Of a DNA stretch of 64,000 nt, positions 26,463 to 35,967 are shown in pieces. Origin of the DNA: Acetobacteraceae bacterium (lineage in GTDB: Bacteria; Pseudomonadota; Alphaproteobacteria; Acetobacterales; Acetobacteraceae). Below the pieces are notes generated by a model. The model did no database searches. It was given only the letters and a program-made list of their open reading frames with translations, and was not told the origin of the DNA. The translations under genes were made by a program, and so were the position numbers. Position 1 is the stretch's first letter, and each line of letters opens with the position of its first letter. Location of the stretch: contig JAIYDS010000118.1 of NCBI GenBank assembly GCA_027487385.1, positions 33,465 to 97,464 on the forward strand, written 5' to 3'.

Positions 26463-27541
26463 GCGCGCCGGACCGGTCCCGCCTTCGGACGTTCCTGCTG
26501 CTGGTGGTGCCGGCGCTGGCGGTGCTGGGCGGGCTCTTCGTCTGGCAGCAGGGCGGCCGCTACATCACCAGCGAGAACGCCTATGTCCGCGCCGACATCG
26601 TGCAGATCGCGCCCGAGGTGACAGGCCGCGTGGTGGAGGTGCTGGTGCGTGATCATGCGCGGGTGGAAGCCGGCACGGTGCTGCTGCGCATTGATCCCGA
26701 GCCCTTCCGCCTCGCGGTCGAGAAGGCCGAGGCCGAGCTGGACGCGGCCCGCACCCTGGTCGAGGTCGCGCGCGCCACCTATCGCGAGACGCAGAGCGAG
26801 CTCGGCGAATTGCAGGCCCGCGCTGATCACTTGCTGCGCCAGGCGCGGCGCCAGCAGGAATTGGCGGCGCGCGGCGTCTCGCCCGCCACACGGCTGGAGG
26901 AGACGCAGAACGAGGCGGATGTGGCGCGTGAGCGGATCAATGTGGTGCGCCAGCGCCTGGTGCGGTTGCTGACCACGCTGAAGGGCGATCCGGACCTGCC
27001 CGTGGATCACCACCCCAATGTGCGCGAGCGCCTGGTCGAACGCGACCGCGCGGCGCTGGACCTCGCGCGGACGCAGATCAAGGCGCCGGTTTCCGGCACG
27101 CTGGTCAACATGAGGGTGCAGCGGGGAGAGCAGCTGCGCGCCGCGGTCCCTCTCTTCGCCTTGATCTCCGACCGGCGGCCCTGGGTGGATGCGAATCTGA
27201 AGGAGACCACCCTCGCGCATGTGACGATCGGCCAGCGGGTGGAGGTGGTGCTGGATCTCTACCCTGGCCTGGTCTGGGAGGGGGAGGTGGAGAGCATCAG
27301 CCCGGCGACGGGGGCGGAATTCGCCATCCTGCCGCCGCAGAACGCCTCGGGGAATTGGGTGAAGGTGGTGCAGCGCCTGCCGGTGCGCATCCGCCTGCTG
27401 CCGCGCGCCGATGAGCCGCCGCTGCGGGCGGGCATCACGGCGACGGTCTCGATCGACACGGGGCGGCAGCGGCGGCTGGGTGACCTCGCGGCCTATGTCC
27501 ACGGCCTCATTCCGGGCAGTGCGGCGCAGGGCATGCGTTAG
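26459..27541 (+). CDS. HlyD/EmrA-family membrane fusion protein
   Basis: Periplasmic adaptor of a tripartite efflux pump, 360 aa. One N-terminal membrane anchor (about 12-30) is followed by a lipoyl half-motif with SENAYVRADIVQIAPEVTGRV, a long coiled-coil hairpin (about 85-180, rich in Glu, Arg and Ala), the second lipoyl half with IKAPVSGTLVNMRVQRGEQL, and a beta-barrel domain ending in GITATVSIDT. Partner pump is the divergent DHA2 transporter. No outer-membrane channel gene is nearby. Confidence 0.9.
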   Translation: MSAPDRSRLRTFLLLVVPALAVLGGLFVWQQGGRYITSENAYVRADIVQIAPEVTGRVVEVLVRDHARVEAGTVLLRIDPEPFRLAVEKAEAELDAARTLVEVARATYRETQSELGELQARADHLLRQARRQQELAARGVSPATRLEETQNEADVARERINVVRQRLVRLLTTLKGDPDLPVDHHPNVRERLVERDRAALDLARTQIKAPVSGTLVNMRVQRGEQLRAAVPLFALISDRRPWVDANLKETTLAHVTIGQRVEVVLDLYPGLVWEGEVESISPATGAEFAILPPQNASGNWVKVVQRLPVRIRLLPRADEPPLRAGITATVSIDTGRQRRLGDLAAYVHGLIPGSAAQGMR

Positions 27542-27929
27542 GTCGTCCGGGATGCCGCTGCCGCATGGATGCCCATGGCTTGGGCCAGTGGGTCGCGCGC
27601 CAGCGCCAGACGGTGGGGGCGAAGCCGAGATGGACGATGCCGGCCCCCGCCAGCATCCGCACCGCGGGGAGCCTCTGCAGGCCGCAACTGATCCTGGGCC
27701 GCGCCAGGTCGGAGGGAGATTCTGCGCCCGGGGGAAGATCCACAGGAGACGGAACCAAGGGGCAGTTCAGAGGCGCGAATGAAGGCCAACGCGCCTTGGC
27801 CGGCTCGGGGGATGTGCGCATCCCCCGAGAGACATTGTTCGAGCTGCGCTGCCGTCACGGCTCACCCGAAGAAGTCATGCCAGCCGCCAAGTGCAGACGC
27901 CCTCCATCTTCGGGGCCGGCCCCGCCAGC
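27542..27929. other. Intergenic stretch, no gene recognised
   Basis: Short overlapping ORFs on both strands show no family features. The stretch lies between the efflux adaptor gene and an IS3 relic and may include decayed sequence from that element's missing orfB, though I could not align any part to an integrase core. Confidence 0.4.
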
Positions 27930-28237
27930 ATGACGGCTTTCTGCGACGCCGGCTGGCCTTGTGCAGGATGTCGTTGACGCGCCGCAGCGCTTGGTTCTCC
28001 CGCTCCAGCCACGTCATTCGGCTGGCCATCCCTGTCGTCACGCCGGGCCTGCGCCCGGTCTCCCGCTCGGCCGTCCTCACCCACTCGTCCAGCGTCTGCG
28101 CCGTGCAGCCCCTCTGGGCTGAGATAGACAGGATCGTCGCCCAGCGGGAGAGGGGGCTGCGCCTTGTGATCCAGCGCCATTCGCAAGGCGCTGTCCCGCA
28201 CCTCAGGCGAGAATATGTTCGTCCTCGTGCTCGGCAT
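27930..28237 (-). pseudogene. Frameshifted IS3-family transposase OrfA
   Basis: From the ATG at 28237 the protein begins MPSTRTNIFSPEVRDSAL, a classic IS3 OrfA start. Near 28160 the frame shifts, and the next frame continues SRWATILSISAQRGCTAQTL then DEWVRTAERETGRRPGVTT and LERENQALRRVNDILHKAS, the helix-turn-helix and leucine-zipper blocks. The frame is lost again after HKAS, before the AYFAQAELDR end. No orfB follows. It is a clearer, younger copy than the relic at 3035. Confidence 0.75.
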
Positions 28238-28310
28238 CGCTCCAGCCTTTCAGGCGTGGGAGCCTCCGACACAAACGAGGTGGTTCATGGCGGGGCCGTT
28301 CCGGATGGAC

Positions 28311-29147
28311 TCACAGGATCGGGCTGCGGCGCAAAGTGCGGCGCGCGGCGGGGTCGAACGGCGTTCGCGCGTGCTGCAGCCGGCGATTGTCCCAGATCAC
28401 CAGATCGCCGGGGCGCCAATGGTGCGTGTAGATGATGCTCTCCGCGTAGAGATACTGGCGCACCTCGGCCATGAGGGCGCGTGCCTCCGTCTCAGGCAGG
28501 CCCTCGACGCCGACCGTCGTCAGCTTGTTCACCCAGAGCACGCCGTGCTCTTCCGGGGTCTTGCGCCAGACCATGGGGTGCACCGCGGAAAGAGTCTGCT
28601 TCGCCGCGTCATCCACGTTCCACTCGGTCGCGAGCGCGCCGTCAAAGGTGTAGGCATGCCGACAACTCAGCGTCTCGATCTTATCGCGAAGGGGCTGGGG
28701 CATCAGGTCCAGCGCGGCCCCGGAGTCGGAGAAGCGCGTATCGCCCCCCTCGCTCGGCACTTCGATGGCGTAGAGGATCAGGGCGGAAAGCGGCTCCTTG
28801 TGGAAGAGTTGGTCCAGGTGGAAGTCGAGCTCACCCAGCCCGAACACGCCGTCCGCGCGGACATTGGAGACGTGCTGCGCCGTCGCCTCCGAACTGCGAA
28901 CGCGGTTCTTCTCGCGCAGGGAGACCTCGCCGAAGACCTCGGCGAAGCGGGTCTGGTCCGCGGTCGAGACATCCTGGTCCCGCAGCAGCAGAAGCCGGTG
29001 CTGACGGAAGGCGGCGCGCAGCGCGTCACCCGTGGTGGCGTCGATCGGCTCCCGCAGATCAAGCCCGGTGACCTCCGCGCCGAAATGCGGATTGAGCGGC
29101 CGGAGCCTGAGCTGCGAAGCGACCAACGCGCTGGAACTTCCGTCCAT
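28311..29147 (-). CDS. TauD/TfdA-family dioxygenase
   Basis: Fe(II)/2-oxoglutarate dioxygenase, 278 aa. I place the start at the ATG at 29147, six bases after AGGAGG, rather than the track's 29207. Iron ligands: His110 and Asp112 in DFHLDQLFH and distal His259 in RRLQHARTPFD, with Arg in the co-substrate position just after. Its motif context (HLDxLFHxxP) differs from the TauD copy at 14751, so it is a separate subfamily with a different substrate. It is divergent from an SDR and may share its promoter region. Confidence 0.88.
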   Translation of the reverse strand: MDGSSSALVASQLRLRPLNPHFGAEVTGLDLREPIDATTGDALRAAFRQHRLLLLRDQDVSTADQTRFAEVFGEVSLREKNRVRSSEATAQHVSNVRADGVFGLGELDFHLDQLFHKEPLSALILYAIEVPSEGGDTRFSDSGAALDLMPQPLRDKIETLSCRHAYTFDGALATEWNVDDAAKQTLSAVHPMVWRKTPEEHGVLWVNKLTTVGVEGLPETEARALMAEVRQYLYAESIIYTHHWRPGDLVIWDNRRLQHARTPFDPAARRTLRRSPIL

Positions 29148-29342
29148 TTTCATCCTCCTGGGCGCCGGTGGTGATCCGGAAGGCCGTTCTTGCTCGAGCC
29201 ATCCCAACGCGGCTTCGCCCCGCTACCGTGGCCTATTGATACGACGGTAATCTTTTTCTGGAAGCGCCGTCCATAATCTCTTTGCGCCGGAGCGCCGACG
29301 TGAAACTCTTCGCCGTGTGAAGGATGGGAGGAAGCCGTCGCC
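29148..29342. promoter_or_regulatory. Divergent promoter region
   Basis: The 195-base gap between the dioxygenase and the SDR gene contains a relatively AT-rich core (ATTGATACGACGGTAATC and TTTTTCTGG) with GACGG/CCGTC as an inverted repeat about 17 bases apart. A common regulator for both directions is plausible, but none is encoded next to it. Confidence 0.35.
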
Positions 29343-30095
29343 ATGCGAATGCAGGGACGACGCGTCATCGTCACCGGCGGTGCTTCCGGCATCGGCCTGG
29401 AGACAGCGCGAAGCTTTGTCGCCGAAGGCGGCCGGGTTGCGCTGCTGGATCTCGACGCCGAAGCGGCCGGCGCGGCGGCGAATATCCTGGGGGATGCCGC
29501 CATCGCCCTGGGCTGCGACGTCACCGATGAGGCCTCCGTGGAGGCCGGGGTGGCCGCGGCCGCGGCGGGCCTGGGCGGGATCGACGGTCTGGTGAATTCC
29601 GCGGGCGTCAGCCTGTGGCGCCCGCTCGGTGAGACCAGCTATGCCGAATGGCGCCGGGTGCACGCCATCGACCTCGATGGCCCGTTTCTCGTCACCCGTG
29701 CGGCGCTGCCGCTGTTGCGCGCCGCTGGTGGTGGCACCATCGTGAATCTCGCCTCGGGTGCTGGCATGCGGCCGCTGCCCAATCTGGGGGCCTATTGCTC
29801 GGCCAAGGCCGGGCTCGTCATGCTCACGCGCAGCCTCGCCCTCGAATTGGCGGGCGAGGGCATTCGCGTGAATGCCGTGGCACCGGGCCCCATCCACACG
29901 CCCATGCTGGAACGCACCCTGTCCCGTGTTCCGGATCGTGCGGCGAAAATGGCGGAATTCATCGCCCGCGTCGGTATGCGGCGCCTCGGCACCGCCGCGG
30001 AAGTGGCGAAGGCCATCCTCTTCCTCAGCTGCGCGGAAAGCAGCTTCACCACAGGCGCCATCATCGAGGTGGATGGTGGCCGTGTCCAAATCTGA
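29343..30095 (+). CDS. SDR-family oxidoreductase
   Basis: Classical short-chain dehydrogenase, 250 aa, NAD(P)-dependent. TGGASGIG cofactor motif at 11-18, NSAG stabilising motif, the catalytic serine region NLASGAG and YCSAK active site are all present, ending in the C-terminal DGGR motif. The acidic residue at the end of the second strand (LLDLDAE) suggests NAD rather than NADP. It is followed after 20 bases by an orphan peptide-type binding protein and a second SDR, so this may be a small catabolic operon. Confidence 0.9.
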   Translation: MRMQGRRVIVTGGASGIGLETARSFVAEGGRVALLDLDAEAAGAAANILGDAAIALGCDVTDEASVEAGVAAAAAGLGGIDGLVNSAGVSLWRPLGETSYAEWRRVHAIDLDGPFLVTRAALPLLRAAGGGTIVNLASGAGMRPLPNLGAYCSAKAGLVMLTRSLALELAGEGIRVNAVAPGPIHTPMLERTLSRVPDRAAKMAEFIARVGMRRLGTAAEVAKAILFLSCAESSFTTGAIIEVDGGRVQI

Positions 30096-30114
30096 CTCCA
30101 AAGGGATCCGAAGC

Positions 30115-31707
30115 ATGTCCAGATCATCGCTGCTCCTCGGGCTGGCCGTTCTCTGCGGCATCGGCACGGCCCCGCCACAGGCCCAGGCCCAACCGCAACA
30201 GCCCTTGCGGCTCTCCATGAACAACGAGTTGCAGACGCTCGATCCCGTCGTGACGCCCTCGGTCGTCACGCGCGCCTTTGCGACCATGGTCTGGGACACG
30301 CTGGTGGCGCCCGACAGCCAGGGCGTCATGCGGCCGCAAATGCTGGAAGGCTGGGAGGTGAGCGCGGACCGCCTCACCTGGCGCTTCACCCTGCGCCCCG
30401 GCCTCGAATGGACGGACGGCACGCCGGTCACGGCCGAGGATTGCATCGCCTCGATCCGCCGCTGGGGCCAGCGCGACGGCATGGGCCGCCAGCTCATGGC
30501 GGCGACCGCCAGCATGACGGCCACCGGTCCTTCGAGCTTTGAGCTCAGGCTGAACCGCCCCTTCGCCCTGGTGCTGGAGGCGCTGGGCAAGGCGGCGACC
30601 CTGGTGCCCTACATGATGCCCGCGCGCATCGCCAACACGCCGCCCAGCACGCAGATCACCGAGATCATCGGCTCGGGCCCTTTCCTGTTCCGGCGCGAGG
30701 AATGGCGCCCGAGCGAACGCGTGATCTTCCACCGCAACCCACGGTATCGCCCGCGCGCCGAGCCCGCGGATGGCCTTGCGGGCGGCAAGGTCGTGCATTT
30801 CGATCGTGCCGAATTCGTCAGCATCCCGGACCACTCGACCAAGGTCGCGGCCCTCCAGCAGGGCGAGATCGACTATATCGAGCGCGCGCCGCTCGACTTC
30901 ATCGAATCCCTGAGGCGGGACCGCCGCGTGGTGGTGACGCCGGGGCGCGGTGGCGCCGAAGTCATGGGCGCCTTGACGCTGAACAACACGCAGCCGCCCT
31001 TCAACGATGTGCGAGCCCGCCGTGCGGCGCAGCTGGCCATCGACCAGGCGGATGTGGTCGCCAGCACCGGGCTGCCGGCGAATATGGTGCATCGCTATTG
31101 CTACACCTTCTTCATGTGCAACACGCCCTATGCGACGGAGGCGGGCACCCAGGCGCTGCGCAACCGCAGCGCGGACCAGGCGCGCGCCCTGCTGCGGGAG
31201 ATGGGCTACAACAACGAACCCATCACGGTGCTGCATTCCCGGGATTCGGCGCTGATCGATCCGATCACCCTCGTCGCGGTGGATCAGATGCGGCGTGTGG
31301 GGTTCAACATCAATCTCGTCTCGACCGACTGGAGCACCGTTGCGCAGCGCCGCAACAGCCGGAACCCCGTGGGCCAGGGCGGCTGGAACGTCGTGCCGCT
31401 GGTCTGGACCGGCTTCGACATGATCGAACCGATGGTGAACCCGGCCTTGGTCAACAATTGCGGCAATGTCTATCCGGGCTGGTGGTGTGATGAGCGGCAG
31501 GTTCCGCTGCTCCTCGCCTATTCTGAGGAGTCCGATCCCGCCCGCCGCCGCGCCCTGGCCGCGCAGCTGCAGGAACTGGCGCATGAACACGTGAATGTGA
31601 TCCTGCTTGGCCAGTTCGCGGCCCCGGCCGTTCACCGCGCGGATCTGCGTGGTGTGATCGATGCGGGCTTCCCCGTGCTGTGGAACATTCGCCGGGAGCG
31701 GCGCTGA
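30115..31707 (+). CDS. Peptide-type ABC substrate-binding protein (SBP_bac_5)
   Basis: Family-5 extracellular solute-binding protein (DppA/OppA type), 530 aa from the ATG at 30115; the track start at 29872 lies inside the SDR. The signal peptide ends near PPQAQAQ. Landmarks: LRLSMNNELQTLDPVVTPS, the PGLEWTDGTPVTAEDCIASI strand, IGSGPFLFRREEW and PFNDVRARRAAQLAID. No matching permease or ATPase is adjacent; it may use a transporter elsewhere, for example the one at 47.8 kb. Flanked by SDR genes on both sides. Confidence 0.9.
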   Translation: MSRSSLLLGLAVLCGIGTAPPQAQAQPQQPLRLSMNNELQTLDPVVTPSVVTRAFATMVWDTLVAPDSQGVMRPQMLEGWEVSADRLTWRFTLRPGLEWTDGTPVTAEDCIASIRRWGQRDGMGRQLMAATASMTATGPSSFELRLNRPFALVLEALGKAATLVPYMMPARIANTPPSTQITEIIGSGPFLFRREEWRPSERVIFHRNPRYRPRAEPADGLAGGKVVHFDRAEFVSIPDHSTKVAALQQGEIDYIERAPLDFIESLRRDRRVVVTPGRGGAEVMGALTLNNTQPPFNDVRARRAAQLAIDQADVVASTGLPANMVHRYCYTFFMCNTPYATEAGTQALRNRSADQARALLREMGYNNEPITVLHSRDSALIDPITLVAVDQMRRVGFNINLVSTDWSTVAQRRNSRNPVGQGGWNVVPLVWTGFDMIEPMVNPALVNNCGNVYPGWWCDERQVPLLLAYSEESDPARRRALAAQLQELAHEHVNVILLGQFAAPAVHRADLRGVIDAGFPVLWNIRRERR

Positions 31708-31710
31708 GCC

Positions 31711-32487
31711 ATGGCTGGGCGCTGGGCTGTCGTCACCGGGGCCGCGGGTGGGATCGGTGTCGCCGTCAGCCTGCAACTCGCCGCGCAGGGCTTCGGCGTG
31801 CTGATGCTGGACCTGCAGGACGGCGCGCTGGAGGCGGGCGCCGAGCGTGTCCGCAAGGCCGGCGGCACCGTGGAGACCATGGTGCTGGATGCCATGAGCC
31901 CCCCCGCGCCCGCCGCGGCTTTGGCGCGCGCGGAAGCCCTGGGCCGGGTGGATGCGCTGGTGAACCTGGCCGGCGGCTCAGGCCAGAGGCCCATCCGCAC
32001 CATCGAGGAGATGGAGGATGAGTTGTGGGATCACATCCTCGCGCTCAACGTCACCAGCGCCTTCCGCTTCTGCCGGGCCTTCGTGCCGGGCATGCGCGCG
32101 CGCCGCCATGGGCGCATCGTCAACATCTCCTCCACGCTGGCGCGTGGCCGCAAGGGGCCGGTGACGACGCATGGGGCGCGTCTGGCCTATTCCACCGCCA
32201 AGGCCGCGCTCCTCGGCCTCACCGCGCAATTGGCCAAGGATGAGGCGGCACATGGCATCACGGTCAATGCCGTCATGCCGTCCCTGATCCTGGCCGAGCA
32301 GGGCAGCCGCATCCGGGACCGCTTCGAGGCGCTGCCGGCCGAGCAGAAGGCCGGCATGCTGCGCGACTTTCCGACCGGCCGCGCGGGCGAGGCGCATGAG
32401 GTGGCGGCCGTGATCGGCTTCCTCTGCTCGGACGCCGCCTCCTACGTCACCGGCACGGGCATGCCGGTGGATGGTGGCTTTCTCTGA
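31711..32487 (+). CDS. SDR-family oxidoreductase (FabG-like)
   Basis: A 258-aa short-chain dehydrogenase starting three bases after the binding protein. TGAAGGIG at 9-16, a NLAG motif, NISSTLARG with catalytic Ser, YSTAK active site and the DGGFL end are present. Most similar in pattern to 3-oxoacyl-ACP reductase-like enzymes, but a catabolic ketone/alcohol role fits the context better. Substrate unknown. Confidence 0.88.
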   Translation: MAGRWAVVTGAAGGIGVAVSLQLAAQGFGVLMLDLQDGALEAGAERVRKAGGTVETMVLDAMSPPAPAAALARAEALGRVDALVNLAGGSGQRPIRTIEEMEDELWDHILALNVTSAFRFCRAFVPGMRARRHGRIVNISSTLARGRKGPVTTHGARLAYSTAKAALLGLTAQLAKDEAAHGITVNAVMPSLILAEQGSRIRDRFEALPAEQKAGMLRDFPTGRAGEAHEVAAVIGFLCSDAASYVTGTGMPVDGGFL

Positions 32488-32579
32488 AGCGTGATCAACA
32501 AGGATTGAGCACGCGGCAGACTTTGCGGAGAACCTGATTCACGCCTTCGGCCATTCGACCAAAGGCGACCAGCTTCCAG

Positions 32580-33518
32580 TCAGCTCAAGCTCCCCGGGTA
32601 ATCCCGCCAGATGCTGGGCTCCAGGTTCAGATGGGTCTCGGCCGGAAAGAGCTTCTCCCAATGGGCGATGCATTGCTCCGCCGTCGGGTTCCACAGCCCG
32701 GCATGCGTGCCCATCCAGCTCCAGAAATCATCCAGCATCTTCAGCCGATGCAGCCAGCCCATGTGCTGCGGATGCAGCGTCATGTGGAAATGCCGGCCGC
32801 GCCCGTATTGCGCCTCGAATTCGGAGCGCCAGTTGCGGATCAGCATGTCGGGCGTCTCCAGCCCGGTGCCCTTGATGGGGAACATGCAGAAATACTGATC
32901 GTCGAAATGGTAGTAGTAGGGCATGGCGAGCAGCGCGCGGCGGCGCTGGAAATCCGCGACCCACCAATGCGGCGCATCGTCCGCCAGGCCATTGCCGTAG
33001 TAGCGGTAGCCTGCCTCGATCAGCAGGTCGATCGTATTCGCGCTGATCGTGCCGCCGGCGAAGGGATCGGCCTGGCGGGAGAGCATGAACCAGCCGGCCG
33101 GCGGCCGGCCGATCAGCTCCGTCAGGATGGCGGTGGTGCGGTCCAGCCGGGCCTTTTCCTCCTCCCGCGTCAGGGTGGAGACGTCCTCATGCCGGAACGC
33201 CTCGGCGGCGATCTCATGGCCTTCGGCGAGGATGCGCTTGAGCCGCGGTTCCAGGATGCGCACCATCGCGGCCGGCGTGGCGAAGGTCGCCTTGAGCCCA
33301 TGCCTGGCCAGCAGGGCGAGGAGGTTGTCCAGCCCCTCCTCGATGGCGAATCGCGCAACGGGCGTCGAGAGTTCCGCCGCGCGGATCCCATCCCCGCCGG
33401 AAGCGAGGCTCAGATCCACCGTGATGCTGACGGCGCAGCGGCGCCCTTCCGGCCAGGCGATCTGGTCATCGGTGATGCTGCGCTCGTTGGAGATCGTGTA
33501 TCCGTCTTTCCAGGGCAT
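32580..33518 (-). CDS. Polysaccharide-deacetylase-fold protein, altered metal site
   Basis: NodB-fold protein of the polysaccharide deacetylase/allantoinase (PuuE-like) group, 312 aa. The pattern VSITVDLSLASGGD, GHEIAAEAFRHEDVS and HMTLHPQHMG follows the fold. In the metal-binding H-x3-H position the first His is Glu (GHEIAAEAFRH), unlike its neighbour (GHEVTDHMWEH). No signal peptide, so it is probably cytoplasmic and acts on small amides rather than polymers; that is inference. It follows the paralogous gene after ten bases with a GAGGAG box. Confidence 0.85.
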   Translation of the reverse strand: MPWKDGYTISNERSITDDQIAWPEGRRCAVSITVDLSLASGGDGIRAAELSTPVARFAIEEGLDNLLALLARHGLKATFATPAAMVRILEPRLKRILAEGHEIAAEAFRHEDVSTLTREEEKARLDRTTAILTELIGRPPAGWFMLSRQADPFAGGTISANTIDLLIEAGYRYYGNGLADDAPHWWVADFQRRRALLAMPYYYHFDDQYFCMFPIKGTGLETPDMLIRNWRSEFEAQYGRGRHFHMTLHPQHMGWLHRLKMLDDFWSWMGTHAGLWNPTAEQCIAHWEKLFPAETHLNLEPSIWRDYPGSLS

Positions 33519-33528
33519 GGCGCTCTCC

Positions 33529-34419
33529 TCAATTCCAGCCGGCGGTGGGGGGCTTCACCGCCAGGCAATGGCGGGCCACGGCCTCGCAGCTGGGGAACCA
33601 GACGTCCCCTTTTTCCTTCATGCGGCGGATCAGCTTGTCGAGCATCAGGATGCGCTGCGCCCGGCCGGAGACGAAGGGATGCAGGCAGATGTTGAGATAG
33701 CCGCCCCCGCGCGCATGCTGTTCCAGGAAGGCATCCCACCAGAGCTCCATCACGCGCTCGGGGTCGCTGATGCGCTGCGCGGCGACGGGCGTGCCCATCC
33801 AGGCGAAGGAGTAGAACATCGCGTCGTCGATCGCGTAGTGGAAGGGCAGGTTGATCATCACGTTGCCGCCATCCGGATCGCGCAGGTAATGCGGCATATG
33901 GCTGGCCGAGCCGTTGGAGCGATAGATGTAGCCCAGCTCACGCAGCAGGGCATGGCTGTGGCCGCTGCGGGTTCCGGCGGGCTTTTGCCCGGTCAGCCCC
34001 TGCAGCGCCTGGGTCGAGCGGGTCAGATGGTCCCGCTCCAGCTCCGGCTCCTTCGGCACGCGGTGCTCCCACATGTGGTCCGTCACCTCATGCCCGCTGC
34101 GCGCTGCCGCGACCACCGCGCGCGGATAGAGTTCGCAGATGCGCCCCGGCGTGAAGATCGTGGCCTGGACGTGGTGGCTGTCGAACAGCTCGATCAGTCG
34201 CCAGATGCCGACGCGCCCGCCGAACTCGCCCTTGGCCAGTTGCATCGGCGGCTCGTTCATCAGGCGGCGCAGCAGCATGGCGTCGAAATCGGCGGTGAAA
34301 TTCACGGCGATGCGTGCGCCACCCGGCCAGCGCGGATCGGTGATGGGCTCGTGCCGCGCGAGGTGCCGCCTGGCCGCGGCATCGAGCTCCGCGAGTTCCT
34401 GGTCGAGATCATCGGGCAT
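33529..34419 (-). CDS. Polysaccharide-deacetylase-fold protein
   Basis: NodB-fold protein, 296 aa from the ATG at 34419, which has GGGGAGG seven bases upstream; the track start at 34500 adds an unsupported leader. Features: IAVNFTADFDAML with the conserved Asp, GHEVTDHMWEH with both metal histidines, and LNICLHPFVSGRAQR near the C terminus. No signal peptide. It forms an operon with its diverged paralogue and is divergent from an amidase, which suggests joint breakdown of a cyclic or N-acyl amide; inference only. Confidence 0.87.
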   Translation of the reverse strand: MPDDLDQELAELDAAARRHLARHEPITDPRWPGGARIAVNFTADFDAMLLRRLMNEPPMQLAKGEFGGRVGIWRLIELFDSHHVQATIFTPGRICELYPRAVVAAARSGHEVTDHMWEHRVPKEPELERDHLTRSTQALQGLTGQKPAGTRSGHSHALLRELGYIYRSNGSASHMPHYLRDPDGGNVMINLPFHYAIDDAMFYSFAWMGTPVAAQRISDPERVMELWWDAFLEQHARGGGYLNICLHPFVSGRAQRILMLDKLIRRMKEKGDVWFPSCEAVARHCLAVKPPTAGWN

Positions 34420-34550
34420 GCGCGCGCCTCCCCTGGCCTTTGTGCTTGGGTGCGATGCTCCGCCACGCCTGGGCACGGCGCAAGGCCCCGCGCTGGACAT
34501 TTCGCAACCGCCGTATCTGAATGCGCGAAAGCCCCGGAGGACGTCATCCC

Positions 34551-35942
34551 ATGAGCACCTATTCGCCCCGCGTGTTCCGCGCCCTCACCTGGCATGACGC
34601 GACGCCCGCCTTCGCCGGCGGTACCGATTCCCCCCGCGCCTATCTGGAGCGATGCCTCGAGACGATCAGCGCGCGCGAACCGGTGGTGCAGGCCTGGGTG
34701 GCGATGAACGAGGCCGGCGCGCGTGAGGCGGCGGATGCCAGCACGGCGCGCTGGAAGGCGGGCAAGCCAATCTCGCCCATTGATGGCCTGCCCATCGGCA
34801 TCAAGGATCTCCTGGAGACGCGGGACATGCCCACGCAGATGGGCTGCGACGCGTATCGCGGAAACTTCCCCAAGCGCGACAATGCCGCGGTCTGGGCGCT
34901 GCGCGAGGCGGGCGCCGTCGTTCTCGGCAAGACGGTCACGACCGAGCTGGGCGGCACCCATCCCGGCCCCACCACCAATCCCTTCGATCCAGCGCGCACG
35001 CCGGGTGGTTCTTCCTCCGGCTCGGCCGCGGCGGTCGCGGCGCGCATGGTGCCGGTCACCATCGGCACGCAGGTGGGCGGCTCGATCATCCGGCCGGCCA
35101 GCTATTGCGGGAATTTCGCGCTGAAGCCGACGCAGGGCGCCATCAACCGTGGGGAGCGCCAGGCCACCAGCATGAGCACGCACGGCCCGCATGCCGGCAG
35201 CATCGAGGACATGTGGCTCGTCGCGATCGAGATCGCCCGCCGCGCCGGGGGTGATCCGGGGCGCATGGCGCTGTTCGGCCCCGCCACCCCGCCGCCCGCA
35301 CGCCGCCCGATGAGCGTGGCCGTCATGGAGGCCGAGGGATGGCGGGTCACCGATGACGCGAGCCGCAGCGCCTTCGAGGCGGTGCTCACGGCGCTGCGGG
35401 CGCAGGGCGTGACGGTGCTGCGCCGGGGCGATCACCCGCTGCTCGATGCCTTTGAGGCCGCGCTCGAAGGGGGCCAGGCCCTGACCGGCGCCATCACGGG
35501 CTGGGAAAACCACTGGGGGATCCGCAACCTCGTGGCGCAGAATCCCGATGGGGTCAGCCAGCGCACGAAGAACGTCCTGGCGGCCGCCGAGAAGCTGACG
35601 CCCGAGGATTACCGCATGCTCCTTCTCCAGCGCGAGGCGATGCGCAGCGCCCATGCCGCGCTGGCGCCCCTGGTGGATGCCCTCATCGCCCCGGCCTCGC
35701 CGGGCCCCGCGCCGCTCTGGTCGGGCGATGTGCCCGGGCAGCCGCTGGCCAAGCGGCCGACGGGCGATGCGGTCTACAACACGCCCAGCTCGGCCCTGGG
35801 CGCCCCCGTGGTGACCATTCCCCTGACCGCCGTGCAGGGCATGCCCATGGGCATCCAACTCCTCGGCCAGCCGCACAGCGATGCCCAGATGACGGCCATC
35901 GGTCGCTGGATGATGGAGCAGCTTCCCGCCGTGTCGGTCTGA
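34551..35942 (+). CDS. Amidase signature family hydrolase
   Basis: Cytoplasmic amidase, 463 aa from the ATG at 34551 with GGAGG upstream. The Ser-cisSer-Lys triad is visible: Lys in PIGIKDLLET, cis-Ser in GGSSSGSAAAVAARM and the nucleophile Ser in TQVGGSIIRPASYCG. The GALKPT-like FALKPTQG follows. It hydrolyses C-N bonds of amides; the substrate is unknown. It reads away from the two deacetylase-fold genes, across a 131-base gap holding a TTTCGC/GCGAAA dyad at 34500-34530 that may be a shared control site. Confidence 0.9.
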   Translation: MSTYSPRVFRALTWHDATPAFAGGTDSPRAYLERCLETISAREPVVQAWVAMNEAGAREAADASTARWKAGKPISPIDGLPIGIKDLLETRDMPTQMGCDAYRGNFPKRDNAAVWALREAGAVVLGKTVTTELGGTHPGPTTNPFDPARTPGGSSSGSAAAVAARMVPVTIGTQVGGSIIRPASYCGNFALKPTQGAINRGERQATSMSTHGPHAGSIEDMWLVAIEIARRAGGDPGRMALFGPATPPPARRPMSVAVMEAEGWRVTDDASRSAFEAVLTALRAQGVTVLRRGDHPLLDAFEAALEGGQALTGAITGWENHWGIRNLVAQNPDGVSQRTKNVLAAAEKLTPEDYRMLLLQREAMRSAHAALAPLVDALIAPASPGPAPLWSGDVPGQPLAKRPTGDAVYNTPSSALGAPVVTIPLTAVQGMPMGIQLLGQPHSDAQMTAIGRWMMEQLPAVSV

Positions 35943-35967
35943 GAGCGGGCACGACAGCGCCGGCGCG

